Source: Halobacteriales archaeon QS_5_70_15
GTDB taxonomy: Archaea; Halobacteriota; Halobacteria; Halobacteriales; Haloarculaceae
Reading direction: 5' to 3'
DNA: 59,935 nt
NCBI GenBank assembly: GCA_003022005.1
Contig: PXRQ01000086.1
Coordinates: forward strand, 1-59,935
Shown: piece by piece, positions 35,946 through 45,403 of the stretch
How the letters are laid out: each line of letters begins with the position of its first letter
Numbering within the stretch: position 1 is the first letter of the stretch
Made by a program: the position numbers and the translations under genes
The notes under the pieces: model-generated
Told to the model about the DNA's origin: nothing
The model's database searches: none
What the model saw: only the letters and a program-made list of their open reading frames with translations

Positions 35946-36931
35946 CAGTCCTCGACCGGCGTGTAGTCGATGCTCCCGTCCCGCTCGGAGTAGTCGATGC
36001 GGAGGTCGCGGTCGTGGACCTCCTCGCTCAGCTCGGGGTACCCCTCCGAGTCGGGGTAGAAGAACCGCTGTCGGAGCCGGTCGGAGACCGGGACCTCCTG
36101 GTTGAACCCGCGCCAGGTGCCGAGGAACTGCATCAGCCGGAACCGGGGGATCGCGAGGGCGCTCCCCGGAAGTTCGCCCTCGCGGAGCGCGGCCCGGTAG
36201 TCGGCCACCGTGTTCGACGCGAACAGCCGGCAGCAGTCCAGGAACGTGAACCCGTCGTCGTCCATGATCTCCCGGTGCGCGATCGCCTCCCGCCGGTAGC
36301 GGTTGTACACCTCCCGGGCCGTCTCCTCGTGGACGTGGATGATCTCGGCGTCGGCGGCGTAGGAGATCTCCCAGCCGGCCTCGCGGACCCGCTTGCCCCA
36401 GTCGAGGTCCTCCAGGCCCGGGAGCGACTCGTCGTAGCGGCGCTCCTCCCACACGGATCGCCGGATCGCCGCGTTGGCGTTGTTGCAGAACGGCGACCGT
36501 TGCCGGTCGATGTCGTGGTCGGGAAACCACCGGCGGAACACCCGCTTCTCCGGGAACTTCGTCCGGTCGTCGCCGCGCTGCTTGCCGTAGACCAGCGCGA
36601 CGTCGTCCTCGAACGGCTCAAGCAGCCGCTCGAGCCAGTCCCGTCGGGTCGGGTAGACGTGCGCGGAGGCGAAGACGCAGAACTCCCCGTCGGCGGCGTC
36701 GACGCCGTAGTTGAGCGCCCGGCCGAAGGAGAACTGCTCCGGGGAGATGTAGACCACGTCGTCGATCGGGTACTGCCGGGCTACGTCGATGGTCCCGTCG
36801 GTCGATCCCGAGTCGACCAGCAGCACCTCGACGTCGTCGACGGTCTGCTCGTAGATCCCGTAGAGCAGCCGCCCGATGTGCTCGCGCTCGTTGTAACAGC
36901 GGACGATGACGGAGGCCCGCGGTCGGCTCAT
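35945..36931 (-). CDS. Glycosyltransferase family 2
   Basis: This 328-residue GT-A enzyme starts at ATG 36931; an upstream ATG at 36949 is possible. Nucleotide-sugar binding is shown by SVIVRCYNEREHIGRLLYGI and VLLVDSGSTDGTIDVARQY. FSFGRALNYGVDAADGEFCV gives the acidic region before the donor site. A later GLEDLDWGKRVREAGWEI is the usual catalytic-Asp segment of the ED type. No membrane helix is predicted, so it acts on the cytoplasmic face. It opens the glycan island. Its TGA stop shares a base with R3. Confidence 0.87.
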   Translation of the reverse strand: MSRPRASVIVRCYNEREHIGRLLYGIYEQTVDDVEVLLVDSGSTDGTIDVARQYPIDDVVYISPEQFSFGRALNYGVDAADGEFCVFASAHVYPTRRDWLERLLEPFEDDVALVYGKQRGDDRTKFPEKRVFRRWFPDHDIDRQRSPFCNNANAAIRRSVWEERRYDESLPGLEDLDWGKRVREAGWEISYAADAEIIHVHEETAREVYNRYRREAIAHREIMDDDGFTFLDCCRLFASNTVADYRAALREGELPGSALAIPRFRLMQFLGTWRGFNQEVPVSDRLRQRFFYPDSEGYPELSEEVHDRDLRIDYSERDGSIDYTPVED

Positions 36932-37128
36932 TGTGGCCCCGTTCGGCACATCCGTACTTCAACAACTCGGTAGCCTCGGCGCCACGAACCGACCGACGCC
37001 GACTGCCGGTGACGGCCCGCGGGGCCACCACCGTCGGGAGCGCCGCGGGTATCCGGGCGTGGGCGTGGCGGTTCGAGGTGCACCGGCCGGACCTCCAGGC
37101 CGGGACCGGACGGCCCCGTCCGGAACGG

Positions 37129-37135
37129 TTTATTA
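37129..37135 (+). promoter_or_regulatory. TATA box of the GT4 gene
   Basis: The heptamer tttatta lies 26 bp upstream of ATG 37161 within GC-rich sequence, the spacing of a leaderless haloarchaeal promoter. Confidence 0.6.
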
Positions 37136-37160
37136 CCCCTGCCGGTCCGACCCCCCAACG

Positions 37161-38288
37161 ATGGACGTCGGCATCGTGACCCCGCGGTACCCGCCGAACG
37201 TGCAGGGCGGCGGGGAGAGAAGCGCGAAGATGCTGGCCGAACAGCTCCGCAACGACCCCCGCATCGACCGGACGGTGGTCCTGGCGTTCGACGGATCGGC
37301 GACGGAGACCGTCGGCGGGGTCGAGGTCCGGCGGCTCCGTCCGGTCTCCTCGACGCTCACCGAGTGGCAGAACCTCCGGACGTACGGCCCGCTCGCCGAA
37401 CACGCCCCCGAGTTCGACCTGCTGCACGCCTACAACATGGAGCTACACCCGGCGGTCGGCCGGCTGGCGTCGAAGGGCGTCGTCGGGACCGTCGCCACGC
37501 TCAACTCCTACCACTTCCTGCGGAAGTCGGTCGCCAACGCGACCGCCACCGGCCTCGAGCGGGCCTACGAGCTGGTCGGCTACCCGACGACGGGGCGGGT
37601 GCTCCGTCGCTACATGGGCCGGATCGACACGTTCGTCGCGCTCAGCACGACCGTCCGTGACATCTACGCCGATCACGGTCTCGACCGCGGGCGCATCGAG
37701 GTGATACCGAACATGTACGACCCGTCGTTCCCGGTTCCCGAGGTCGAGTCGGGGGCCGACGGCACCGTCCGAGTGCTCAACGTCGGCGAACTCACTGCAC
37801 GGAAGGGGGTCGAGTACCTGGTCCGGGCGTTCGCGGAGCTCCCTCCCGGGTACGAGCTCCGCGTCGTCGGCGACGGGCCGCTCCGGTCGGATCTGGAGCG
37901 GCTGACCGCCGACCTCGGGCTCGGCTCCCGGGTCGAGTTCGCCGGCCGGATCCCATACGAGGAGATAGCCCGCGAGTACGCCACCGCGAACGTCTTCGCA
38001 CACCCGGGCGTGTGGCCGGAGCCGTTCAGCCGGACCGTGGTCGAGGCGATGCAGGCGGGGCTCCCGGTCGTCTCCACGGACGTCGGCGGGCACACCGACG
38101 TGCTCCCCTCCGAACTCCAGTGTCCCTCAAGGGACCCCGCGGCGCTCGCCGAGACCATCGGCCTCGCGGCCGAAGATCCCGAAGGACACGGACGCCGGAA
38201 CCGCGAGTACGTCACCTCGGAGCTGTCGCCGGCCGCCGTCGTCGAGCGGATCGTCGACCTGTACGAGCGGCGGCTGACGGAGCCGTAG
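37161..38288 (+). CDS. Glycosyltransferase family 4
   Basis: This 375-residue GT-B enzyme has the N-terminal GGGERSAKMLAEQL helix and the acceptor domain with LHAYNMELHPAVGRLA. The linker reaches VRVLNVGELTARKGVEYLVR, and the donor site ends FAHPGVWPEPFSRTVVEAMQ, the EX7E-type motif of GT4 (E-P-F-S-R-T-V-V-E). It would transfer a hexose or similar sugar from an activated nucleotide to a lipid-linked glycan. It lies in the glycan island and is convergent with the phosphatase-like gene at 38296, 7 bp away. Confidence 0.92.
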   Translation: MDVGIVTPRYPPNVQGGGERSAKMLAEQLRNDPRIDRTVVLAFDGSATETVGGVEVRRLRPVSSTLTEWQNLRTYGPLAEHAPEFDLLHAYNMELHPAVGRLASKGVVGTVATLNSYHFLRKSVANATATGLERAYELVGYPTTGRVLRRYMGRIDTFVALSTTVRDIYADHGLDRGRIEVIPNMYDPSFPVPEVESGADGTVRVLNVGELTARKGVEYLVRAFAELPPGYELRVVGDGPLRSDLERLTADLGLGSRVEFAGRIPYEEIAREYATANVFAHPGVWPEPFSRTVVEAMQAGLPVVSTDVGGHTDVLPSELQCPSRDPAALAETIGLAAEDPEGHGRRNREYVTSELSPAAVVERIVDLYERRLTEP

Positions 38289-38295
38289 TCCCCGG

Positions 38296-39768
38296 TCAGC
38301 GGTATCCCAGGTCCTCCAGCCGCTCCATCACCTCCTCCTCGTCCTCGTACTCCACGCGCCCGTCGCCGGCCTCGACCGTCTCCAGCTCCTCGTAGTAGGC
38401 CTCGATGGCGCCGTCGAGCCGGTCGGCCAGCGCCGGTCGCTCCCCGACCAGGTTCTCGGTCTCGCCGGGATCGGCCTCGATGTCGAACAGTTCGCGCTCG
38501 TCGCCGTGGACGGTGTCACAGTAGCCACACCGGAACGCGTTCCCTCGCTCCCGCTCCAGCACCTCATCCGGGGCGGCGGTGATGTACTTGTACCGCCCGG
38601 TGCGCACGCCCAGCCGCCGCTGGGCGTTCGCCTCCTGGAACACGACCTGCTCGCGGTCGTCCCACTCCCCCGCCCCGCCGAGCAGGGGGACGAGGCTCCG
38701 GCCGTCCGCGTCGAGCCCGTTCCGGACCCCGAGCAGGTCGAGGGTCGTCGGCGCGAGGTCGTACAGCTGCACCATCTCGTCGCGGCGCCGGTCGGGGATC
38801 CCGGGCCCGCGGACGACGAGCGGGACCCGGATCTGGGGCTCGTAGAGCCCGTGGTGGTCGAAGTAGATGCCGTGTTCGTCGAGGGACTCGCCGTGGTCGC
38901 TGGTGACGATCACCGCCGTCTCGTCGAGCCGGCCCCGCTCCGCCAGGCCGTCGATCAGCTTCCCCAGTTTCCGGTCGGCCCTCGCCGCGGCGGCGTCGTA
39001 CTTGGCGTACCAGCGGGCCAGCCCCACCTCGTAGTCGGCCGGCTCGGCGTACTCCCGCATCGTCTCGTCGACGTACGGGTTGTCGCTGTGGGCGTCGAAG
39101 AACGCCTCCAAGTCGCGGTCGGGGTAGTCGTTCCGGGAGAGGAGTTCATCCACGACCCCCTCGTCGTAGCTGTACGGGACGTGCGTGTCCATCGTGTGGA
39201 CCATCCCGTAGAACGGCCGGTCGCCGAGCGCCCCCAGGAACTGCTCGATCTCGTCGGCGGTCCCCGAGTCCACGGCGGCGGAGACCCGCTCGTACACCTC
39301 GCCCGCGAGGGCACGGAGTCGGGGGCTGATGGCCCCGAGCCGCTCGCCGATGGCCCGTCGCCGGTAGCGGCCGAGCGAGGGCTCCGGGTAGTGCTCGAAC
39401 CCGCGCCCGTGCCAGCGACCCAGCGTCCGCCCCGTGACGGCGGTCATGAAACCCGCCCCGTGGAGCCGCTCCGGGACCGTCTCGACGGCCTCGGCCCGCC
39501 GCTTCTCCGCGTCGGTGACGAACGGGCCGTGGTGTCTCACGACCGACTCCGGGTCGCGACCGGTGTGGATGGACGTGATGGAGGGGTCGGTCGTGTTCGT
39601 ACAGGTGAACGCGTTCTCGAACAGGGTCCCGTCGGCCGCCAGCCGGTCGACGTTCGGGGTGAGACTCCAGCCCTCGTCGGCGTAGACGCCGACCCGGTCG
39701 CGTCGCAACGCGTCGATTACCACGAGGACGACGTTCCGCACATCGGTGTCCGTGTGTCCGGGGACCAT
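38296..39768 (-). CDS. Sulfatase/alkaline-phosphatase superfamily enzyme (Thr nucleophile)
   Basis: This 490-residue protein has the type I sulfatase fold: metal ligands in VVLVVIDALRRDRVGVY, VTSDHGESLDEHG and the C-terminal ELFDIEADPGETENL. The nucleophile position reads TTDPSITSIHTGRD, so threonine takes the place of the Cys/Ser that would become formylglycine. It is therefore probably not a true sulfatase but a phosphatase or phospho/sulfo-transferase. A CGYC pair (about 420) before HGDERELFD may bind metal. It belongs to the glycan island, so a sugar substituent is the likely substrate. Confidence 0.85.
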   Translation of the reverse strand: MVPGHTDTDVRNVVLVVIDALRRDRVGVYADEGWSLTPNVDRLAADGTLFENAFTCTNTTDPSITSIHTGRDPESVVRHHGPFVTDAEKRRAEAVETVPERLHGAGFMTAVTGRTLGRWHGRGFEHYPEPSLGRYRRRAIGERLGAISPRLRALAGEVYERVSAAVDSGTADEIEQFLGALGDRPFYGMVHTMDTHVPYSYDEGVVDELLSRNDYPDRDLEAFFDAHSDNPYVDETMREYAEPADYEVGLARWYAKYDAAAARADRKLGKLIDGLAERGRLDETAVIVTSDHGESLDEHGIYFDHHGLYEPQIRVPLVVRGPGIPDRRRDEMVQLYDLAPTTLDLLGVRNGLDADGRSLVPLLGGAGEWDDREQVVFQEANAQRRLGVRTGRYKYITAAPDEVLERERGNAFRCGYCDTVHGDERELFDIEADPGETENLVGERPALADRLDGAIEAYYEELETVEAGDGRVEYEDEEEVMERLEDLGYR

Positions 39769-39913
39769 CGTGACTCCTCCGTCGCATCGGCTCGGATCCG
39801 TCTATACCCTTCGGTGTGGACGGAGCGTCGCCCGCTCGGGGCCACTACCGGCGGACGGCTCGGGGGTTCCGGGACTCGAAAAGGGCTTGTACGTCCGCGT
39901 CGCAGCCTCAGGC

Positions 39914-40816
39914 ATGACCCTCGTCGTGCTGGCGCTGGACGCGGCCGACGTCCGACACGCGGCGGACTTCGGCTGCGAGAACGTGCTGCTGGACGCCCAC
40001 ACCGAGATGCGGTCGGTCGCCCACCGGCTCGACCACCCCCACACGGGCGAGGCCTGGCCCTCCATCGCGACCGGTCTCCACCCCCGCGAGCACGGCATCA
40101 CCGGCCACGGCGAGTGGGACAGCCCCGCGCTGACGGCGCTCTCGCGGCTGGCCCACCGGTTCAACGTCAGCGGCGAGATACGGGACCGGGTCGGCGACCT
40201 GATCAAGGAGAACACCGACCAGCGCTGGCAGCTCCGGATCGTCGACGAACCCACCTTCCTGGACGGGGAGTACCGGGCGGTCCACAACTGGCCCGGGGTC
40301 TACCGCAACGAGTCCCTCCAGTACATCTGGGGGCTCTTCCAGGACGCCAAGGACGACAGGATCTCGGAGGCGACGTTCGTCCGCGAGGCCTGGACCGAGG
40401 CCGCCAGCAAGTTCGGCTGGCTCGAGGAGGCGGTCACCCACGAGGTCGAACTGGCCGCGACGCACGTCCACGTCCTGGACGTACTGGGCCACCTCGACAC
40501 CCGGAACGAGGGGGCCTACCGGACGGTGTACGAGGACGTCGACGACCGCATCGCCGACGTTCGCGAGGCGCTCGGCGACGACGACGAGATCCTGATCCTC
40601 AGCGACCACGGGATGGAGGCCGCCTGGATCGACGGCGACGACCACCCCGGGCGGCACTCCTGGCGGGCGCTGGCATCGTCGACGGTCGACAGCCCGCCGG
40701 AACACGCCCTCGACGTGAAGGAGTGGGTCGAGGAGCGCATCGTCCCCGTCTCCCCCGAACGCGCGAGCGCCGACATCCCGGAGGACCAGCTGCGCGAGCT
40801 CGGCTACATCCAGTAA
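39914..40816 (+). CDS. Alkaline-phosphatase family phosphodiesterase-like enzyme
   Basis: This 300-residue protein belongs to the PF01663-like branch of the alkaline-phosphatase superfamily. The start VVLALDAADVRHA and the downstream ILILSDHGMEAAWIDGDDHPG supply metal ligands (D-H and H). The nucleophile segment TGEAWPSIATGLHPREHG matches the archaeal T-x-x-A-W-P-S form, with Thr as nucleophile. The length is short, so a cap domain is missing. The start ATG 39914 is clear. It lies between two sulfatase-like genes and is divergent from the one at 38296. Confidence 0.84.
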   Translation: MTLVVLALDAADVRHAADFGCENVLLDAHTEMRSVAHRLDHPHTGEAWPSIATGLHPREHGITGHGEWDSPALTALSRLAHRFNVSGEIRDRVGDLIKENTDQRWQLRIVDEPTFLDGEYRAVHNWPGVYRNESLQYIWGLFQDAKDDRISEATFVREAWTEAASKFGWLEEAVTHEVELAATHVHVLDVLGHLDTRNEGAYRTVYEDVDDRIADVREALGDDDEILILSDHGMEAAWIDGDDHPGRHSWRALASSTVDSPPEHALDVKEWVEERIVPVSPERASADIPEDQLRELGYIQ

Positions 40817-40967
40817 CCGCCCGGCTCCCCGATCCGGTCCCGGTCGCTCCGCCCGCCCGCTACCGTCCCTGGCCCGAGGTGAGCCGTCGGTTCCGGGCGG
40901 ACGGAACCGTCGGTTCGGTCCCCGGGACCACATGAGTAATACCCGACGGGGCTGAACCCCGGACCGC

Positions 40968-42368
40968 ATGCCGACCCTGCTGATAACGGTCGACGCCCTC
41001 CGTGCCGATCGGCTCGGCCAGTACGGCTACCACCGGGACACGATGCCGGTGCTCGACGAGCTGGTCGCCGCGGGGACGCTCTTCGAGCGGGCCTTCGCCA
41101 ACGGCCCGTACACCCGCGTCTCGGTCCCCTCCTTTCACACCTCCCGGTATCTCGCCTACGGGGACGTGGGGGCGCTCCCGACGATCCCCGCGGCGCTCGG
41201 CGACGCGGGGGTCCGGACCGCGGCGATCGGAACCCAGACGGGTATCGGCCTGGTGCGGGGGGAGTACGGCTACGACGAGCTGATCGACCTCGGCCGCGAC
41301 GGGTTCGAGCGCGGGGGGCAGCGTCCGCCCGACGAGCGGGTGCTGGTCGCCGCCGACGACGTCGCCGCCTCGGTCAGCGAGTGGCTCCAGCGCCGCGGGA
41401 TGGACCGGCTCTACCGGGCCCTCAAGCGCCCGTACGACGCGGTCGTCGGCGAGTCGAAACCCGAACGCGCCAAGGGGTACACCAGCGCCGAGGCGGTGAC
41501 CGACCGGGCGGTCGAGTGGCTGGACGAACACGACGAGGACCCGGACCCGAACGGGGAGTTCTTCCTCTGGCTGCACTACATGGAGGCCCACCGACCCTAC
41601 GGCATCCACGACACCGACCCCGAGTACCTCGACGGGCCGGTCGACAGCGACCGTATCCGCGACCTGATGCGGCGGGCGGGGACGGCGCCGGGGTCGCTCT
41701 CGGCCGAGGAGGTGGAGCTGATGCGCGACCTCTACGACTCGGACCTGCGGTACTGCTCCCGGCACCTCCGGCGGCTGTTCGACGCGCTCCGGGATCGGGG
41801 GCTGTTCGAGGAGTCCGACATCGTCTTCTCGAGCGACCACGGCGAGGAGTTCCGCGAACACGGCCGTTTCTTCCACCGGAACTTCCCGTACGACGAGCTC
41901 ATCCACGTCCCGCTGGTGGTCGCGAGGGCCGGCGGGGGCGCCACCGAGCCGGTCGCGGAGCAGCGCGAACTGCTCGACCTCGCACCGACGATCTGTGGGT
42001 TCCACGACGTGGACGCCTCGGGGTACTCGTTCCGCGGGACGCCGCTGTTCGAGGGCGGGCCGCGGGACGTGATCGCGCTCGGCCAGCCGGGGATGGACGA
42101 GCCCGCGCTCGCGGTCCGGGCCGACGGCTGGAAGTACATCCACACGGACGCGGCCGAACAGCTCTACGACCTGGAGTCGGATCCGGGCGAGCGGGAGGAC
42201 GTCGTCGCGACGACCCCCGACACCGCACGGAGGCTCCGCCGGCTCGTCCCCGAGTACCTGTTCGGCCGCGACACGAAGGCCCCGCGCCCCCCCGAGGACG
42301 CCGTCGACCGGGAGCAGCTAGCCGCGCTCGGATACATGGAACTGCGCGAAGACGAGGGCTCCGGATGA
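40968..42368 (+). CDS. Sulfatase superfamily enzyme (Ser nucleophile)
   Basis: This 466-residue protein has the sulfatase fold with metal ligands in LLITVDALRADRLGQYGY, FSSDHGEEFREHGRFF and YDLESDPGEREDV. The nucleophile segment NGPYTRVSVPSFHTSRY has serine where the sulfatase Cys would be, with the S-x-P-S context. Formylglycine generation on Ser is possible only with the AtsB type of maturase, which is not seen here. The substrate is probably a glycan-linked sulfate or phosphate ester. It is transcribed with the gene at 39914, 151 bp downstream of it. Confidence 0.85.
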   Translation: MPTLLITVDALRADRLGQYGYHRDTMPVLDELVAAGTLFERAFANGPYTRVSVPSFHTSRYLAYGDVGALPTIPAALGDAGVRTAAIGTQTGIGLVRGEYGYDELIDLGRDGFERGGQRPPDERVLVAADDVAASVSEWLQRRGMDRLYRALKRPYDAVVGESKPERAKGYTSAEAVTDRAVEWLDEHDEDPDPNGEFFLWLHYMEAHRPYGIHDTDPEYLDGPVDSDRIRDLMRRAGTAPGSLSAEEVELMRDLYDSDLRYCSRHLRRLFDALRDRGLFEESDIVFSSDHGEEFREHGRFFHRNFPYDELIHVPLVVARAGGGATEPVAEQRELLDLAPTICGFHDVDASGYSFRGTPLFEGGPRDVIALGQPGMDEPALAVRADGWKYIHTDAAEQLYDLESDPGEREDVVATTPDTARRLRRLVPEYLFGRDTKAPRPPEDAVDREQLAALGYMELREDEGSG

Positions 42369-42492
42369 GAGCCCCGATCCGGGACGGCCGGTTCCGGGGA
42401 GGGGGATCCGTGGGCGCGAACCCGGGGACACGGCGTCGGCACGGCGGCGGGCCGCGAACCGCGTCCCGTTCGTGCTCGCGGAACGGCCCGTC

Positions 42493-42573
42493 ATACGGTC
42501 GCGCGTAGCGATGTACCGGCGATCGCCCGGCCGGGATCGGCGATCATCGGTAACGGACGACGCACGACCGTAT
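42493..42573 (+). repeat. 81-bp palindromic element, copy R4
   Basis: The left terminus ATACGGTCGCGCGT and right terminus ACGCACGACCGTAT pair with one mismatch. The interior equals R1. Its last base is the T of the TCA ending the GT4 gene on the minus strand. Confidence 0.94.
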
Positions 42574-43709
42574 CAGTCCCCGATACCGAACGCCGACAGC
42601 TCCGCCCACTGTGACTCGATGGCCGCCGAGAGCTCCGACTCGAACCGGTCGGATCCGAACCGCTCCGCGGTCGCCGCGGGGTCGCCCGAGACCCCCTCGG
42701 CCTCGAACCGCCCGATCGCCTCCCGGATGCCGGCGGCGGTCCCGTCGTGTTCGTACCCGTTCTCGCCGTCCCGCACGTAGACCCCGGGGAACCCCTCGTC
42801 CCGGGTCAGCACGGCCTTGCCGCTGGCGTTGGCCTCGATGGGAACGATGCCGAAGTCCTCGTTGCGGCCGTTGAACACGAGCGCGCGGCAGCGCGAGAGG
42901 AGGTCGTGCTTGGTCTCCTCGGTCACGAACCCGCGGTAGTCGACGTTCGGCGCCCGCTCGATGCGGTCGCGCACGTCCGGGGAGACGTCCCCCATCCCAC
43001 CCGCGAGGACGAGCCGGTGGTCCGTCCCGGCGAACGCCTCGACGACCGCCGGGACGCCCTTCTCCTCGTCCAGCCGTCCGAGGTGGAGGTAGAAGCCGTC
43101 GTCGCCGGCGTCGCGGTACGCATCGAGGTCGACCGGGGGATACAGCACCGTCGACTCGCGCTTGTAGTACTTCCAGAGCCGGCGTGCCACGACCGGGCTG
43201 TTCGCCAGGTAGCCGTCGACCCGGGCGTCGGTCGCCGCGTCGCGGGTCCGCAGGTGCCGCACCAGCGGTCGCGCGAGCACGCCCGCGAGCGAGCCCTTCC
43301 GGTCGTGGTAGAGGTCGTAGAACCAGCGGGGCGGGGAGTGACAGTAGTTGACGTGGAGCGTGTCGTCGGGCGTGATGACCGCCCGGGTCGTCGACCCGGA
43401 GGTGACGAGTACGTCCGGGTCGCCGTACTCGCGCCAGTCGACGTCCTCCCAGAGGGCGTACTCGAAGACGCGGCCGGCGCGCGCCTGGACCCGCCGCACC
43501 GGCGACGGGGAGAGCCCGCCGAGCACGTCCACGAACTCCACGTCGCCGTACGGGTTGGGGTCGTCGGGCGAGGGCTCGCCGAGCGTGTAGACCCGCGGGA
43601 CCCCGAGCGCCTCCGCGAGGTTCGTGACGAGGTACTCGGCCCCACCCCACGCGTTCACGTGCCAGTGGGCGACCGCGGGCGAGAGGTCCTCGAGCCCCGC
43701 CTCGGGCAT
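42573..43709 (-). CDS. Glycosyltransferase family 4
   Basis: This is a 378-residue GT-B enzyme with ATG 43709 (MPEAGLEDLSPAVAHWHVNA); an upstream start at 43748 is less likely. The acceptor side has HWHVNAWGGAEYLVTNLAEAL and VNYCHSPPRWFYDLYHD. The donor side has GFYLHLGRLDEEKGVPAVVE and the acidic NGRNEDFGIVPIEANASGKA, an E-x7-E motif. It would add a sugar to a lipid-linked oligosaccharide. Its TGA stop is shared with repeat R4. It is transcribed toward R4 after the flippase gene. Confidence 0.92.
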   Translation of the reverse strand: MPEAGLEDLSPAVAHWHVNAWGGAEYLVTNLAEALGVPRVYTLGEPSPDDPNPYGDVEFVDVLGGLSPSPVRRVQARAGRVFEYALWEDVDWREYGDPDVLVTSGSTTRAVITPDDTLHVNYCHSPPRWFYDLYHDRKGSLAGVLARPLVRHLRTRDAATDARVDGYLANSPVVARRLWKYYKRESTVLYPPVDLDAYRDAGDDGFYLHLGRLDEEKGVPAVVEAFAGTDHRLVLAGGMGDVSPDVRDRIERAPNVDYRGFVTEETKHDLLSRCRALVFNGRNEDFGIVPIEANASGKAVLTRDEGFPGVYVRDGENGYEHDGTAAGIREAIGRFEAEGVSGDPAATAERFGSDRFESELSAAIESQWAELSAFGIGD

Positions 43710-43829
43710 GTCCACGCCCACTCGTCTCACCGACAAAAGCCTGCCCAAGTCCCGTCGGACGGGGATCCGAACCCCGAGCGGAGGCGGTCGGGGGCCTCGG
43801 GAGTGGTCGGGAAGCCCCGACGGTCGCGG

Positions 43830-45231
43830 TCAGCCGGGGCGGAGCCCGTCGAGGCCGGCGTCCCCGGCGACGGCGACGACGGTCGCCCTGAACGAGTGGC
43901 TGATCGCGATCAGCACGCCGAAGTACGTCACGGCGCCGATACCGACGACCGCGAAGACGTAGGGCCACGTCCCGAGCGGCAGGGCGAGGCGGGCGGCGTA
44001 GACGACGACCGCCATCACGGCGCCGCTGGCCACCTGTGAGGTAGCCCCGGACCCCGTAGGCGATGACCTCGCTGACGACCGTCGCGATCACGACCCCGAT
44101 CGGACCGATCGCGAACAGCAGTCCCACCCCGGCGACCAGGTTGACGACGAAGACGTAGATCGAGATGCGGAAGTCGAGTTCGGGCCGGTCCAGCCCGTTG
44201 AGCGTGGCCGTCAGGATCGACTTCTGGGTCCGGAGCAGGCGGAACAGCGCGAGGCCGGCGAAGAACGGCACCGCGGCGGCGTACTGGCTGCTGTAGAGCG
44301 TGACGATGACGGGGCCGCCGACGGTCAGCGCCCCGAAGAACAGCGGGACCCCGAAGACGCTGGCGTTGGCGAGGTTCCGCTGGACGTCGACGTCGATCGG
44401 CTCGCCGCGGCTCCGCCGGTTGCTGACCCGGCTCATCAGCCCGTCCTGGGCGATCCCGGCGACGAACATCGCCGGAAGGGTCAGCTTCAGCGCCACCTCG
44501 TAGTTGCCCAGCACCGCCGTCGAGGCGAGAAACCCCAGCAGGAGACGGTCAAGCCGGTGCTGTGCGGTCCCGACGATGCCGTTCGGGATGCTGTAGCGGG
44601 CGTACCCCCAGATGTCGCCGAGCGTCTCCAGCGACGCGGGCCGCGGCCGCACGCCGACGAGGTAGACCGCCACCGGCGCGATCAGCAGGTTCGCGAACAC
44701 CATCCCGCCGACCATGCCGGCGACGCCGAACCCCGCCAGCACGAGCGCCGCCTGCCCGAGAACACGGAACAGGTCCCGGCCGGTCTGCATCCATGGGGTC
44801 GACCCGAAGTGCTCGGTCCCCCTGAGGACCTCCGCCGCGGTCTGGTAGGTGACCATCCCGGCGTAGAGTACCGAGAGGAGGAACCAGCCGTCGCTCGCGC
44901 CCGTGAACCCCTCGATGACCGAGGAGAGCAGCCACGACAGCAGGGCGAACCCGGCCGTCGAGACCACGACGGCGATCAGCGCCGATCCGACCGCCTCGTC
45001 CGACGGGAAGTCGGTTTCCGTGAACCGCTTCCGGCAGCCCTCGGCCCAGCCCGTGACGGGGTTGTCGAGGAAGGAGACGATCGAGAGCATGAGGTAGAAC
45101 ACCCCGTAGCTGTCCGGTCCGAGAACGCGGGCGAGCAGGATGGAGCCGACGAACGCGATGACGTAGGCTACGACGCGTCCGAGGACGCCGATGCCCACCT
45201 GCACGCCGAACTTGGTGTCTCCGATGCCCAC
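43830..45231 (-). pseudogene. Oligosaccharide flippase (MATE/Wzx-like), frameshifted near its 3' end
   Basis: ATG 45231 opens MGIGDTKFGVQVGIGVLGRV, and about twelve membrane segments follow, the layout of polysaccharide flippases. Coding is normal to about 44040 (SEVIAYGVRGYLT). There the frame breaks, and another frame continues with VASGAVMAVVVYAARLALPL and ends in GDAGLDGLRPG at 43830. A one-base change restores a protein of about 467 residues. It should move a lipid-linked glycan to the outer face, so the break matters for the pathway if it is real rather than an indel error. Confidence 0.75.
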
Positions 45232-45373
45232 CGTCGTACCGTCGAGTGTCGGGGAGTGAAAGTATATCCCCCGGTATCCCGACCGGTAGCGACGCGACGG
45301 GGAACGTCGGGAGTCCGCGCCCGGGAAACCGCTCCCGTCGCCGGGATAGTGTTTTCGATTTGATAACAGAAGC

Positions 45374-45380
45374 TATTAAA
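45374..45380 (+). promoter_or_regulatory. TATA box of the sulfatase-like gene
   Basis: The sequence tattaaa inside a wider AT-rich run (ttttcgatttgataacag upstream) stands 24 bp before the GTG start at 45404. Confidence 0.62.
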
Positions 45381-45403
45381 TCGGCCGTAGACTACGGGCT
45401 GAC

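Noticed and set aside
42544..45231. An 895-codon frame covering the flippase and the GT4 gene
   Set aside because: Only its first part is the flippase; the rest is an out-of-frame reading of the downstream GT4 gene after the frameshift.
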